Of a stretch of 39,347 nt of DNA, positions 24,847-32,266 are shown piece after piece. The DNA lies in the NCBI GenBank assembly GCA_033763435.1, contig JANRKN010000032.1, positions 1-39,347 on the forward strand, read 5' to 3'. The notes beneath the pieces were generated by a model. That model was not told the DNA's origin. It searched no databases and saw nothing but the letters and a program-made list of their open reading frames with translations. The stretch comes from JANRKN01 sp033763435 (GTDB lineage Bacteria > Planctomycetota > Phycisphaerae > Phycisphaerales > UBA1924). A program made the translations under genes and the position numbers. Every line of letters starts with the position of its first letter. The stretch's first letter is position 1.

Positions 24847-26322
24847 ATGATCACGAAGCCCCCCCACCGTTCTCCCTCAGCCTTGACGCTGGTATCGCTG
24901 CTTCTCGCGGCGGGCCTGAGCGCGTGTTCATCGACCCCGCCCCGCGCCCCGGCACCCCCCGCCTCGCTCGTCACGATCGATGGCGACACGACCGAATGGC
25001 CCAGCGGCGCGAACATGGCCGCGGACGGCAGCAACCTCTACTTCGGCTTCTCCGTCCCCGGCGCGCCCTTCACGCTTCAGGCCGCGGACGAGTCCGTCGT
25101 TCTTGCCCTCGACACCGACGCTTCGACGTCCACCGGCCAGACAAGCGACCTCAAGGCCTTCGACCAGCTCGGTATCGATGTTGAGATCGTCTTCTCCCCC
25201 CGCAAGCCCGATGGCAGCGCGGGCAACGGCGTCGCGCTCGCTCGCGTCGACTCGGCGGGCAACCGCACCGCGATCAACCACGGCGAGGCCGACTTCTCCT
25301 TCGCCCCCACCTTCGCCAACCCCGCCTATGAAGGCCGCTTCAGCCGATTCATCGCGCAGGCGCCCGAGCTCGCGCGCGCGGGACTGGTCCGCGGCATCTT
25401 CTCGATCCGCGATGCCCAAGGCCAGATCGTCGGCTACTCCGACCCCTTCGAAGTCCGCCTGCCCGCCGCCAAGCGCGCGCCGCTGGCCGACGTCGTCATC
25501 CCCCAGAAGCCGCTGAACTCCGTGCGTCTGGTCTCGTGGAACATCCTCCGCGGCAAGCCCGTCGATGAGCCCGCCGTGTTCGCGCGCATGCTTCAGGCGC
25601 TGCGCCCCGATGTCGTGCTGCTCCAGGAATGGAACCGCGGCACCGAGGCCGAGCTCAAGAGCTGGTTCACCGTCCACGTCGACCCCGCTGTCGACTGGAA
25701 CGTGCGCCTGCTCGAACAGCCCGCCGACAAGCCGGGCCTCACCGGCGGCGTCGCGATCGTCTCGCGCCTCCCGCTCTCGCCCGCGGCGCCCACGCCCAAG
25801 GTCGAGAGTGACAACGTCCGCGCGATCGCCGCGAAGGTCCGCTCGCCCCTGGGCGAGATCGCCGTCGCGAGCATCCACCTCAAGTGCTGCGGCTCCGCGG
25901 CCGGGCCCGAAGAAGCGCGCCGCATCGCCGAAGCCAGCGCCGTCAACGCCACCCTCAAGACCCTTCGCGCGCCCATGGTCGTCGTCGGCGGTGATTACAA
26001 CCTCGTCGGCGGCCGCGCACCGCTCGACACGCTCGCAAACACCCTCGACGCGGGCGGCAACCTCGCGCCCGCGCCCGCGTTCCTGCTCGGCGAGCGGCTC
26101 ATGACCACCTGGCGCGACGACCCATCGCCCTTCTCCGCCGGGCGGCTGGACTACGTGCTCACCTCGCCCTCGACCCTGAGCGTCGCGCAGACGTTCATCG
26201 TCGACACCCGCAGGCTCACCGACGGGGCGCTGGCGATGATGGGCCTGGACCGCGCCGACTCGGCCGCGAGCGACCACATGCCGGTCGTTGTCGACCTCAC
26301 GACGCCCCCGGCCAAGAAGTAA
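24847..26322 (+). CDS. Lipoprotein with CBM9-like domain fused to endonuclease/exonuclease/phosphatase domain
   Basis: 491 residues. A type II signal peptide ends LLLAAGLSACSS (lipid Cys27). Residues of about 38-210 begin LVTIDGDTTEWP and continue with SNLYFGFSVPG, an 'IDG-xx-EW' pattern like CBM9/DOMON-type carbohydrate-binding domains. From about 225 an EEP-superfamily domain follows: VRLVSWNILRG, LRPDVVLLQEWN (metal-binding Glu), IAVASIHLKCCG, VVVGGDYNLVGG (GDxN motif), LDYVLTSPS and SDHMPVVVDL (terminal SDH). All catalytic residues of the superfamily are present, so it should hydrolyse phosphodiester bonds at the cell surface or in the periplasm. The substrate (nucleic acid, phospholipid or other) cannot be told. 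It is divergent from the histidine kinase and ends in a strong terminator. Confidence 0.85.
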   Translation: MITKPPHRSPSALTLVSLLLAAGLSACSSTPPRAPAPPASLVTIDGDTTEWPSGANMAADGSNLYFGFSVPGAPFTLQAADESVVLALDTDASTSTGQTSDLKAFDQLGIDVEIVFSPRKPDGSAGNGVALARVDSAGNRTAINHGEADFSFAPTFANPAYEGRFSRFIAQAPELARAGLVRGIFSIRDAQGQIVGYSDPFEVRLPAAKRAPLADVVIPQKPLNSVRLVSWNILRGKPVDEPAVFARMLQALRPDVVLLQEWNRGTEAELKSWFTVHVDPAVDWNVRLLEQPADKPGLTGGVAIVSRLPLSPAAPTPKVESDNVRAIAAKVRSPLGEIAVASIHLKCCGSAAGPEEARRIAEASAVNATLKTLRAPMVVVGGDYNLVGGRAPLDTLANTLDAGGNLAPAPAFLLGERLMTTWRDDPSPFSAGRLDYVLTSPSTLSVAQTFIVDTRRLTDGALAMMGLDRADSAASDHMPVVVDLTTPPAKK

Positions 26323-26350
26323 CGCCCGCGGGTCATCTCAATCGCACTCC

Positions 26351-26378
26351 AAAGCCCCCGCCCGCGCGGGGGCTTTTT
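26351..26378 (+). terminator. Rho-independent terminator after the EEP lipoprotein gene
   Basis: AAAGCCCCCGC pairs perfectly with GCGGGGGCTTT (11 bp) around a CCGC loop, and the T-run continues to five T. It is a textbook terminator for the plus-strand gene ending 29 bases before it. The A-run on the other side allows it to work for the convergent SNF2 gene too. Confidence 0.88.
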
Positions 26379-26405
26379 CATGCGCACGGGGAGCGAGATG
26401 GCCTT

Positions 26406-26491
26406 TCGCCCGCAGAAGCGGGCGACTCGGTCCCCTCTCGCGTGCGGCGGCAAGCGACGGAGTTCACCTCGCCCGCGGAGGCGGGCGACTC
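26406..26491. repeat. Pair of REP-like palindromic repeats
   Basis: Two 23-base units at 26406-26428 and 26469-26491 are identical at 21 of 23 positions. Each is a small hairpin, CGCCCGC facing GCGGGCG around four bases, followed by ACTC. They lie 63 bases apart between convergent genes, and the second touches the SNF2 stop codon. Extragenic hairpin repeats of this kind often occur in many copies per genome, but only this pair is in the window. Confidence 0.55.
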
Positions 26492-26493
26492 CA

Positions 26494-29400
26494 TCAAATC
26501 TCGTCGCCGACGGCATCGTTCCGCAGCGTGAGAATGTCGCGGAGTTGCTCGGTCGAAAGCTCTGTGAGCCACGCCTCGCCATCGCCGATGATGTTCTGCG
26601 CGAGCTCCGTCTTGCTCTCGATCATCTGATCGATGCGCTCTTCGAGCGTGCCTCGGACGACGAACTTGTGCACCTGCACGGTGCGCGTCTGGCCGATGCG
26701 GTACGCGCGGTCGGTCGCCTGGCTCTCAACCGCCGGGTTCCACCAGCGATCAAAGTGGAACACGTGCGTCGCGGCGGTGAGGTTCAGACCGACGCCGCCG
26801 GCCTTGAGCGAGAGCAGCAGGATCGGGCTTGATCCGTCGGCCTTCTGGAACTGCTGCACGATCTGCTCGCGCTGGCGCTGCGAGGTTCCGCCGTGGAGGA
26901 ACAGGATCTCGCGGTCGAGCCGCTGGCGCAGCACGTGCTGTAGGATGTGCCCCATCTGCCTGAACTGCGTGAACACCAGCGCCTGGTCGCCCGCGGCGAT
27001 CACGGTGTCCAGCATCTCGACGAGCCGCACACACTTGCCCGAGCGCCCGATCTCGACCGGGCGCGTGGGGTGCTCCTCGTGGTCCTTGAGCAACTGCGAG
27101 GGGTGGTTGCAGATCTGCTTGAGCTTGATGAGCCCCGACAGCACCAGCCCCCGGCGCTGAATGCCCTCGGACTGCTCGACCTCCGCCAGCATGCGCTTGA
27201 CGCACGCCTCGTAGAGCTGCGCCTGCTCGCTGGTCAGGTGCGTGTACTCGCGGCTCTCGAGCTTCTCGGGCAGGTCGGCGACGACGTTCGGGTCAGTCTT
27301 CACGCGCCGGAGCAGGAACGGACGCACGAGCCCGCGCAGCGCATCCGAGCGCGACTTATCGCGGTGGCGTTCGATCGGCACCGAGAAGCCCTGGCGGAAC
27401 GCGGCCGCGCCGCCGAGATACCCGGGGTTCAGGAAGTCCAGGATCGACCACAGTTCGCTCAGGCGATTCTCGACGGGCGTACCCGTGAGCGCGACGCGGG
27501 AGCCGGCGTCGAGCGAGCGGACCGCGAGGCTCTGCTTGGCCTGCGGGTTCTTGATGTACTGCGCCTCATCGAGCACGATCCGCCGCCAGCGCACGCGCTT
27601 GAGCGCTTCCTGATCGCGGTGCGCGAGCGCGTACGTCGTGACGACCATGTCCGACGCCGCGGCCTGCTCGACAAACGCGTCGCCCTGCGCGCGCTCGACG
27701 CCGTGGTGCAGCACCACCTTCAGCTCGGGGCAGAAGCGCCGGGTCTCGTGCGCCCAGTTGCCCAGCACCGACATCGGCACCACCAGGAGCGTGGGCGCGG
27801 GCTTCTGCGCGCGGTCGATCTGACCGGCGCGGACCTTGCTCTCAAAGTCCTCACGCTCCCACGCGAGCAGCGCCAGAAGCTGGATCGTCTTGCCCAGGCC
27901 CATGTCGTCGGCCAGGCACGCGCCCAGGCCGAGACGATCGAGGAACGCCAGCCACGACATGCCGCGAACCTGATACGGGCGCAGCGTGCCGTGAAACGTC
28001 GCGGGCGGCTCGAGAATGCTCAGGCTCTGCGGGCTCGCCTCGGCGTTGATGAACGCCGCGGCCCAACCCGTCGCCTCCAGCCCCACGACCGCGATGCCGG
28101 TCTTCTTCGAGTCCGTCCCGTACGCCAGCCGCAGCGCCTCAATGAGGCGGATCTCGCCTCCCGGGTTGCTCTGGATGAACTTGATCGCGGCCTGCACGTC
28201 CTCGGGGCGGATCTCGACCCAGCGCCCGTTGATCTGCACAAGCGGGCTCTTGCGCGCCGCGAGCTGCTCGAACTCGTGCAGCGAGATCGTCGTGTCGCCG
28301 ATCGCGATCTCCCACTTGTACTTGACCAGCGAGCCCATGCCGATCTGCGGCCCCGCCACGCTCGCACCCGCGCCCGCCGAGCGCGCCATCGTCGGGTCGC
28401 CCGCGTCCGATTCGATCCGCAGCCGCGCGCCGAGCCTCGCCAGCGGCGAATCCCACCACGCGGGCACATCTACGCCGAAGCCCTGCTCCTGCAGGATCGG
28501 GCGGTGCTCACGCAGGAACTCGTACGCCTGCTTGGTGCTCAGCTTCAGCTCGACGGGCTTGCTCTCTTCCAGCGCCGACTCGAGCTTCGGATAGATCCGG
28601 CTCGCGCGCCCAAGCTCGGCCAGCAGCAACTCCTGCGGCCCATCGAGCCGTCGGCCCTCGAGCGTGATCGACTCGGTCGGCAGCGCCCAGATGTCGCGCG
28701 CGTCCAGCTCGAGACTCAGCTTGTCCAGCGACTGAAGCTGGAACGTCACCGTCCACTCAGGCTCGCCCGAGGCCGGCGCGGGCGCACCCTTCGCACCCTT
28801 GGCCTTCTTGCCCTTGCTGGCTTCCGCGCTCGCCGCGGCCAGCAGTGGGTCGCCCGGCTCATGCAGACGCAGCAGCAGACGCCAGGCGCTGCTTGCGCCG
28901 CGCTCTTCGAGCCCGCCGATCCACGTGCGGATCCGCCGGGGAAGGTCCTGCCGGCCCAGGCCCGCCTTGGACAGCTCCGCAACGCTCACCCCATCGGCGC
29001 CCGAGAGCAGCCCGCGGAGCCACGCGACGTGGGGATCCGCGTCGCTCTTCTCGCGCACGGCATCGAAGAAATCCTGCGTTTCGAGCACGCGCCGGCAGAG
29101 CGTGTCGGTCATGACCGTCAGAAACTCTTCGGAGATTTTCCACGGGTCGTGCTCGAAGCTGTCGACCGCCGCGCGTGCCGCCGCGGGCATCGAGTTCACG
29201 AGCGCCGAGGCTCGCGCCGCCGTCGCTTCGTCGCTGAGCCAGGGCATCCAGAGCCCGCGCAGTTCGCCCGACGCGCTCTGACGCAGCATGGGCACGAGGC
29301 GCTGCTGGCTCATGACGTGGCGCACGAGCCGCAGCGCCGCGGCAAAGTACACCGCGCCCGGGCCCACGTGCGGACCTTCCCACCCTCGCTCGGCGCCGAA

Positions 29401-29907
29401 CGCGCCCGTCAGCGCCGTGAGCCGCGCGCGCATCAGGCCGTCCAGCACGCGCTCAACGTCCGAAGGCGCGATACTCACCGCGGCCGACGCGAACACGCGC
29501 ACCATCGCGGGCACGTCCGAACGCACTTCCGAACCGCCCGCCTCTTCGGTCTCGGCTTCGTCGGCATCGAGCCCCAGCGTGTGCGCGAGCGCGGGCGAAG
29601 GCGCCGGATGCCAGCGCCCGTCGCGGTGCTCGTGCGCGGGTAGCGCCAGCCTCAGCGAGCCGGTCTCAAGCTCAATCCCCGCGGCCTCGCCGACGATCGA
29701 GCGCAGCGCCGCCGACACCCGCGCCGCCTCACACCCGAACGGATGCGACTCCGCGTCGTGCGTGCCGCCAGCATGGGTTTCGATCCGCGCCGCGTCCTCG
29801 CCCCAAATCCAGAGTCGGCCCGCCGACCACTGCGCGTGCAGCACCACGCCCGAGACGCCCCCCGGCGCCGACGTTCCCACCTCACCACTGCCCACGCTTG
29901 TGCTCAC
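26494..29907 (-). CDS. SWI2/SNF2-family DEAD/DEAH-box helicase
   Basis: 1137 residues from a GTG with GGAGG four bases upstream. The N-terminal half (to about 600) is a poorly conserved accessory region with segments ending in LAAASAEASKGKKAKGAKGA and a later KYKWEIAIGDTTISLHEF part, as in long bacterial SNF2 proteins. Motor motifs follow in order: ADDMGLGKTIQLLALLAWE (Walker A, K673), LLVVPMSVLGNWAHETRRF, DEAQ (780-783), ALTGTPVENRLSELWSILDF, then LFLHGGTSQRQREQIVQQF-like, LLLSLKAGGVGLNLT and HFDRWWNPAVESQATDRAYR with IGQTRTVQVHKFV. All helicase motifs are intact. Such proteins remodel protein-DNA complexes, and bacterial HepA/RapA recycles RNA polymerase. It stands alone, downstream of a tRNA on the same strand. 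Confidence 0.93.
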   Translation of the reverse strand: MSTSVGSGEVGTSAPGGVSGVVLHAQWSAGRLWIWGEDAARIETHAGGTHDAESHPFGCEAARVSAALRSIVGEAAGIELETGSLRLALPAHEHRDGRWHPAPSPALAHTLGLDADEAETEEAGGSEVRSDVPAMVRVFASAAVSIAPSDVERVLDGLMRARLTALTGAFGAERGWEGPHVGPGAVYFAAALRLVRHVMSQQRLVPMLRQSASGELRGLWMPWLSDEATAARASALVNSMPAAARAAVDSFEHDPWKISEEFLTVMTDTLCRRVLETQDFFDAVREKSDADPHVAWLRGLLSGADGVSVAELSKAGLGRQDLPRRIRTWIGGLEERGASSAWRLLLRLHEPGDPLLAAASAEASKGKKAKGAKGAPAPASGEPEWTVTFQLQSLDKLSLELDARDIWALPTESITLEGRRLDGPQELLLAELGRASRIYPKLESALEESKPVELKLSTKQAYEFLREHRPILQEQGFGVDVPAWWDSPLARLGARLRIESDAGDPTMARSAGAGASVAGPQIGMGSLVKYKWEIAIGDTTISLHEFEQLAARKSPLVQINGRWVEIRPEDVQAAIKFIQSNPGGEIRLIEALRLAYGTDSKKTGIAVVGLEATGWAAAFINAEASPQSLSILEPPATFHGTLRPYQVRGMSWLAFLDRLGLGACLADDMGLGKTIQLLALLAWEREDFESKVRAGQIDRAQKPAPTLLVVPMSVLGNWAHETRRFCPELKVVLHHGVERAQGDAFVEQAAASDMVVTTYALAHRDQEALKRVRWRRIVLDEAQYIKNPQAKQSLAVRSLDAGSRVALTGTPVENRLSELWSILDFLNPGYLGGAAAFRQGFSVPIERHRDKSRSDALRGLVRPFLLRRVKTDPNVVADLPEKLESREYTHLTSEQAQLYEACVKRMLAEVEQSEGIQRRGLVLSGLIKLKQICNHPSQLLKDHEEHPTRPVEIGRSGKCVRLVEMLDTVIAAGDQALVFTQFRQMGHILQHVLRQRLDREILFLHGGTSQRQREQIVQQFQKADGSSPILLLSLKAGGVGLNLTAATHVFHFDRWWNPAVESQATDRAYRIGQTRTVQVHKFVVRGTLEERIDQMIESKTELAQNIIGDGEAWLTELSTEQLRDILTLRNDAVGDEI

Positions 29908-29918
29908 GCATCCTCCAA

Positions 29919-29991
29919 TGAGGGCGCAGGGACTCGAACCCTGGACCTACGGCTTAAAAGGCCGCTGCTCTACCAACTGAGCTACACCCTC
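29919..29991 (-). tRNA. trnK-UUU: tRNA-Lys (anticodon UUU)
   Basis: A 73-base cloverleaf on the minus strand. The 7-bp acceptor stem (GAGGGTG with CGCCCTC, one G-U) has discriminator A at 29919. The D-arm is AGCTCAGTTGGTAGAGC, the anticodon loop is CTTTTAA with UUU, and the T-arm has GGTTCGAGTCC. The 3' CCA is not encoded. It lies 11 bases upstream of the SNF2 helicase start. Confidence 0.96.
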
Positions 29992-30168
29992 GACGTCCCC
30001 ACCGGTCCCCGCCGGTCCCCACACCTTCCCCGCCGAATCCTCAGGGCCCGATTCGCCCGGGCCGCAAGGATAGGTTCAGCGCCCGACCGCTCCCACTTTC
30101 CCGCGGCCCTACTCGCACGCCGCCCGCTGGTACCATCCCCGCACGAATCCTGAACACCCGGGACCTTT

Positions 30169-31281
30169 ATGACCACCGACCCCGCCCGCCGGCCCCCGCT
30201 TCACCGCCCGATCACCCTCCGCGACCTCACGGGCGACCTGCTCTGGCCCGGGCTGCTCCGCGCGCCCGCCATGGCCCTCAGGCCCGATCGCCTGGGCATC
30301 GCGCTGTTCACCCTCGTCCTCCTCGCGGCGCTCGCGAAGGTCCCCTCACTCTGGCTCGAAAGCTCCGACACCGGCCCGGCCTCGCTCATCGGCCCGCCGC
30401 TCTCGGCAAGCAACACCGCGCTCGCGCCCTTCCTCACGGGCCTGCTCCGCCATGCCGTGTTCGACCTCCCGGCCGCGCTCTTTCACAACTATCCGTGGAC
30501 CTCGCTCTGGTTCATCATCGCCGGGGCCCTCGCGCTCGGGCTCGGGGGCCTCGCGCTCGCGCGCCAAGCCGCGCTCGAGTTCGCCCTGCGCGTCGTCTCA
30601 CCCTGGACGCGGGGCGTCGGGTTCAGCCTCTCGCGCCTGGGCTCGGCGCTCGTCGGGCTGCTCGTGCCGCCCGCGCTCGTGGGCCTGGGCGCGCTCGCGC
30701 TCGCCGCGGGGGGCTGGCTGCTGCTGAGCCTCCAATACGCCAATGTGCTCGGCGCGATTCTCTACGGTCTCGGGCTCGCGGGCGGGCTGCTCGCGGTCGT
30801 GCTCGCGGTGCTGTATCTCTTCGCGCTGCCCATGATCCTGCCCGCGATCGCCTGCGAATCGACCGACGGCCTCGACGCTCTCCAGCGCGCCTTCGCCTAC
30901 ACGCTCGCGCGCCCGGCCCGACTGCTGCTCTACGCCGGCATTCTGTTCGTGCAGGGCGCGATCGTCGTCACACTCGCGCACACGATCGCGGGCCTGGCGG
31001 TCGAGTTCACCACCGCGGCCGCGGGCGCGTGGACGACGCTCCCCGCCACCACCGGCCCCAAGGCGGGCGTGGGCACGAATGATCTCGCGGCCCACATCCT
31101 CGGATTCTGGAACGACCTGCCCACGCTCCTCGCCGCGGCCTTCGCGCTCTCGTACGCCTTCAGCGGCTCAACGATCCTCTACCTCCTCATGCGCCGGCTC
31201 TGCGACGGGCAGGAAGTCTCCGACCTCTGGATGCCCACGATGATCCCCGGCACGCACGCGCCGATCGATCCCGCGCCATGA
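30169..31281 (+). CDS. Polytopic integral membrane protein, family not recognised
   Basis: 370 residues with about six or seven hydrophobic helices: IALFTLVLLAALAKV, LWFIIAGALALGLGGLALAR, a long one at VGLLVPPALVGLGALALAAG, then ILYGLGLAGGLLAVVLAVLY and LLLYAGILFVQGAIVVTLAH, plus LLAAAFALSYAFSGSTILYL near the end. There is a cytoplasmic-looking N-terminus and a loop with IACESTDGLDALQRAFAYTL, a phrase typical of large 'glycerophosphoryl diester'-type or DUF-like membrane regions. No catalytic motif is visible. The ATG at 30169 has no strong ribosome site (GGGACCTTT). It overlaps the following 78-residue gene by 4 bases, so the two are coupled. Membrane localisation is certain; the function is unknown. 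Confidence 0.8.
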   Translation: MTTDPARRPPLHRPITLRDLTGDLLWPGLLRAPAMALRPDRLGIALFTLVLLAALAKVPSLWLESSDTGPASLIGPPLSASNTALAPFLTGLLRHAVFDLPAALFHNYPWTSLWFIIAGALALGLGGLALARQAALEFALRVVSPWTRGVGFSLSRLGSALVGLLVPPALVGLGALALAAGGWLLLSLQYANVLGAILYGLGLAGGLLAVVLAVLYLFALPMILPAIACESTDGLDALQRAFAYTLARPARLLLYAGILFVQGAIVVTLAHTIAGLAVEFTTAAAGAWTTLPATTGPKAGVGTNDLAAHILGFWNDLPTLLAAAFALSYAFSGSTILYLLMRRLCDGQEVSDLWMPTMIPGTHAPIDPAP

Positions 31282-31514
31282 GCCCCATCGACCTCGCGGG
31301 CCTGCTCGCCGAGCGCGGCCTCACGCAACTGATTCTCATCGAGCCGGGCCGGCCCGCGCGCACACTGGCCGCGCGCGTCACCGATCTGCCCGCGCTGCTG
31401 CGCGACGCGCCCGCCGGCGCAGAGCTGCGCGACCCGGCAGGCAACACGCTCGCCCGGCGCGATCACTCCGGCTGGGCGCTGGTGTCCGACGGCGTTTCGG
31501 GGACAGGCGACTGA
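31278..31514 (+). CDS. Small hypothetical protein coupled to the membrane protein
   Basis: 78 residues beginning MSPIDLAGLLAERGLTQLIL and ending HSGWALVSDGVSGTGD. Its ATG overlaps the stop of the membrane protein gene (ATGA), which supports it being real. It reads as a small soluble alpha/beta protein with no recognised motif. Its last 52 bases overlap the end of the convergent truB gene on the other strand. A small partner of the membrane protein is possible. Confidence 0.6.
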   Translation: MSPIDLAGLLAERGLTQLILIEPGRPARTLAARVTDLPALLRDAPAGAELRDPAGNTLARRDHSGWALVSDGVSGTGD

Positions 31515-32266
31515 AGAAACTCATCAGGGATCGGCATCAGGTCCGCCTGCGTGAGCTTCCGAGGCAAGTCATCGCGCTTCACCGCGCCCTCGAGCGTGAA
31601 GCGCCCCACCCGCGTGCGCCGGAGCGCCGAGATCATCCCGCCCGTGCCCAGCGCCGTGCCCAGATCTCGCGCCAGCGACCGGATGTACACGCCCTTGCCG
31701 CAGCGAACGTCGAGCTCGAGCCAGGGCCATTCGTACGAGACCACCTGAATGCTGTGAATCTCGACCGTCCGTGCGCTCAGCGGCACGGCCTGCCCGAGCC
31801 GCGCCATCTCGTACGCCCGCATGCCCCCGATGTTCAGCGCGGAAAACTTCGGCGGCATCTGCTCAATCCGCCCGACAAACTTCGCCGCGGCGCGATCGAC
31901 CTCCTCGCGCGTCGGCGGCGTGCGCACCTCGACCGACTCAAAGGGCCCTTCCTCATCGTCCGTCAGGCTGAAGCGCGAGAGATCCAGCCGCGCGAGATAC
32001 TCCTTCTCGCCCACCATCACGCGGTCGCACAAGCGCGTCGCCTTGCCGACGAGCACGACCAGCACGCCCGTCGCGAGCGGGTCGAGCGTGCCGCCGTGCC
32101 CGACCTTGATGCCCTTGGGCGCGCCCGCGCCCCGCAGCGCGCCCCGGACGCGCGCGCAGATCGACATCGACGTGGGCCCCACGGGCTTATCAACGACGAG
32201 GATCCCCGTCGGCGTGGGCTTGGGCTGCTCGGGAGGTTTGCCGCCCGCGGGCGCGCGCTCGTTCAT
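31463..32266 (-). CDS. truB: tRNA pseudouridine(55) synthase TruB
   Basis: 267 residues. Converts U55 of the tRNA T-loop to pseudouridine in the cytoplasm. Signature ILVVDKPVGPTSMSICARV then KVGHGGTLDPLATGVLVVLV, with catalytic Asp D62. Other family phrases are KEYLARLDLS, QMPPKFSALNIGGMRAYEMA, RCGKGVYIRSLARDLGTALG and LRRTRVGRFTLEGAV. The N-terminus has a short Pro-rich extension before the domain. The C-terminal PUA-like domain seems missing or very short, as in many short bacterial TruB proteins. Its ATG overlaps the stop of the upstream glycosyltransferase gene by 4 bases, an odd partnership that probably reflects dense packing. Confidence 0.95.
   Translation of the reverse strand: MNERAPAGGKPPEQPKPTPTGILVVDKPVGPTSMSICARVRGALRGAGAPKGIKVGHGGTLDPLATGVLVVLVGKATRLCDRVMVGEKEYLARLDLSRFSLTDDEEGPFESVEVRTPPTREEVDRAAAKFVGRIEQMPPKFSALNIGGMRAYEMARLGQAVPLSARTVEIHSIQVVSYEWPWLELDVRCGKGVYIRSLARDLGTALGTGGMISALRRTRVGRFTLEGAVKRDDLPRKLTQADLMPIPDEFLQSPVPETPSDTSAQPE

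Noticed and set aside
26947..29643. An 898-codon plus-strand open frame opposite the SNF2 helicase gene
   Set aside because: Antisense shadow; no domain is readable in it, while the minus strand encodes all SNF2 motifs.
26494..29907. SNF2 helicase as part of a DISARM-like or other phage defence system
   Set aside because: No methyltransferase, DrmA/B/C-like or nuclease gene is nearby; neighbours are a tRNA and an exported EEP protein, so it looks like a stand-alone helicase.
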